DNA from: DASQWP01 sp050697555
Lineage (GTDB): Bacteria; Actinomycetota; Thermoleophilia; Gaiellales; Gaiellaceae
Direction: 5' to 3'
DNA: 5,035 nucleotides
Assembly (NCBI GenBank): GCA_050697555.1
Contig: JBOHAD010000130.1
Coordinates: forward strand, 1 to 5,035
Part shown: positions 4,378-5,035 of the stretch, in pieces
How the letters are laid out: every line of letters begins with the position of its first letter
How positions within the stretch are numbered: position 1 is the first letter of the stretch
The notes under the pieces: model-generated
Databases searched by the model: none
Told to the model about the DNA's origin: nothing
Seen by the model: the letters and a program-made list of their open reading frames with translations, nothing else
Program-made: the position numbers and the translations under genes

Positions 4378-5035
4378 GGGCGAAGACTACGAACTGCGGC
4401 GCGCATCACCTCTACCGGGGCGGCAATCCCCGTCCAGCGCTCGAAGGAGGCAGCTCCCTGCGCGACGAGGACGTCGAGACCGTCGACCGTCTGGCAGCCG
4501 CGCTCGCTGGCGGCCACGACGAGAGCCGTCGGCTGTTCGTCCGCATTGTACGTGAGGTCGACGACCGTATGACCCCGCTCCGGCACGACGAGGAGCTCGT
4601 CGCGCACCGGCGTCGCGTTCACGATGAGGGTCGCCTCGCCCGTCTCCGGCGGCCACGTCTCCTCGGCGCTCACGTGACGCTCGGGAAAGAGGCTGAGGAG
4701 CCGCGAGGCGAGGGCGTGCGCGCGCTCCGATCTCCGTGCCGCGACGCAGAGGGAGGCGGAACCCGCCTCGACGAGGGCCGTCGCCACCGCCTGGGCGGCG
4801 CCCCCGGCTCCGAGCAGGAGCACACGGGCGCCCGCCGCCTCCACCTGTTCGACGACGGCCGCACCGTCCGTGCTCGACCCGAGCACGCGCCCTTCCCTAA
4901 CGACGAGGGTGTTCACCGAGCCCGCGCGCTCGGCCACGGGGTCCAGCTCGTCGCAGAAGGAGACCACGGCCGTCTTGTGCGGGATCGTGACGTTCGCCCC
5001 GGCGAAGCCGAGCGCGACGAGCCCGGCCACGGCCG
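4374..5035 (-). CDS. aroE: Shikimate dehydrogenase (NADP-dependent), 5' end missing
   Basis: This enzyme reduces 3-dehydroshikimate to shikimate with NADPH. The gene runs off the right edge; roughly the first 45 residues are missing, so the GTG at 5030 is an internal valine, not the start. Counting from that valine: the substrate motif NVTIPHK ends in catalytic Lys19, GSVNT is at 37-41, the second catalytic residue Asp55 is in GSSTDG, the Rossmann glycine loop GAGGAAQA is at 74-81, and the C-terminal substrate helix has DGLDVLVAQGAASFERWTG (183-201). Departures from the usual pattern: GSSTDG for G.NTDG, NATPVRDELL for NATSxGM, and AARR in place of the NRT NADP clamp. Those changes are compatible with AroE but leave room for a divergent paralogue of the AroE/YdiB family. 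Its place as the first gene beside aroC, overlapping by 4 bases, strongly supports AroE. Confidence 0.93.
   Translation of the reverse strand, partial: AVAGLVALGFAGANVTIPHKTAVVSFCDELDPVAERAGSVNTLVVREGRVLGSSTDGAAVVEQVEAAGARVLLLGAGGAAQAVATALVEAGSASLCVAARRSERAHALASRLLSLFPERHVSAEETWPPETGEATLIVNATPVRDELLVVPERGHTVVDLTYNADEQPTALVVAASERGCQTVDGLDVLVAQGAASFERWTGIAAPVEVMRAAVRSLRP

Noticed and set aside
3649..4572. 307-codon plus-strand frame
   Set aside because: Antisense of aroC and aroE with no recognisable domain.
1..5035. CRISPR array, defence system or biosynthetic novelty
   Set aside because: No regularly spaced repeats and no such genes. The coding content is a standard shikimate operon.

Overview
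The window is a GC-rich stretch (by eye well above 60% G+C, codon third positions almost all G or C). It is packed with minus-strand genes for the shikimate pathway. In transcription order, from the high-coordinate end, they are: aroE (5' end cut by the window), aroC, a fused aroK-aroB gene, aroQ (type II dehydroquinase), an M24-family Xaa-Pro peptidase (pepQ-like), and efp (only the first 39 codons). The same order, aroE..aroC-aroK-aroB-aroQ-pepQ-efp and then usually nusB, is the known actinobacterial arrangement (for example Mycobacterium tuberculosis Rv2552c to Rv2533c). A high-GC actinobacterium is therefore the best guess. The AroK-AroB fusion and the divergence of several family signatures suggest a deep lineage (Thermoleophilia-like is possible) rather than a mycobacterium or streptomycete; this part is inference.

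Layout, all on the minus strand. 5035-4374: aroE, partial. 4377-3295: aroC, sharing an ATGA start/stop overlap with aroE. 3277-1928: aroKB fusion, directly after aroC, with an unusual start problem. 1918-1490: aroQ, 9 bases after aroKB. 1489-1357: a 133-base gap made almost entirely of hairpins. 1356-298: pepQ-like peptidase. 297-119: a 179-base gap dominated by one 150-base inverted-repeat element. 118-1: efp start.

Together the enzymes cover DHQ synthase (AroB domain), DHQ dehydratase (AroQ), shikimate dehydrogenase (AroE), shikimate kinase (AroK domain) and chorismate synthase (AroC). That is every step from DAHP to chorismate except EPSP synthase (AroA), which is not in the window. The peptidase and efp are conserved neighbours without a direct pathway role; both may serve protein synthesis and turnover.

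The genes themselves are ordinary in function. The parts worth a second look are the two intergenic regions either side of pepQ. Region 140-289 has perfect 11-base terminal inverted repeats, a 20-base long-range helix and three hairpins that abut without linkers. Region 1352-1474 holds three successive hairpins, one of which buries the pepQ start codon in a perfect 12-bp stem. All five non-Watson-Crick pairs I could align in these helices are G.U if the plus strand is the RNA and A.C if the minus strand is, hinting that the folded molecule may be the strand opposite the genes. No tRNA, rRNA, CRISPR array, transposase or phage gene was seen.
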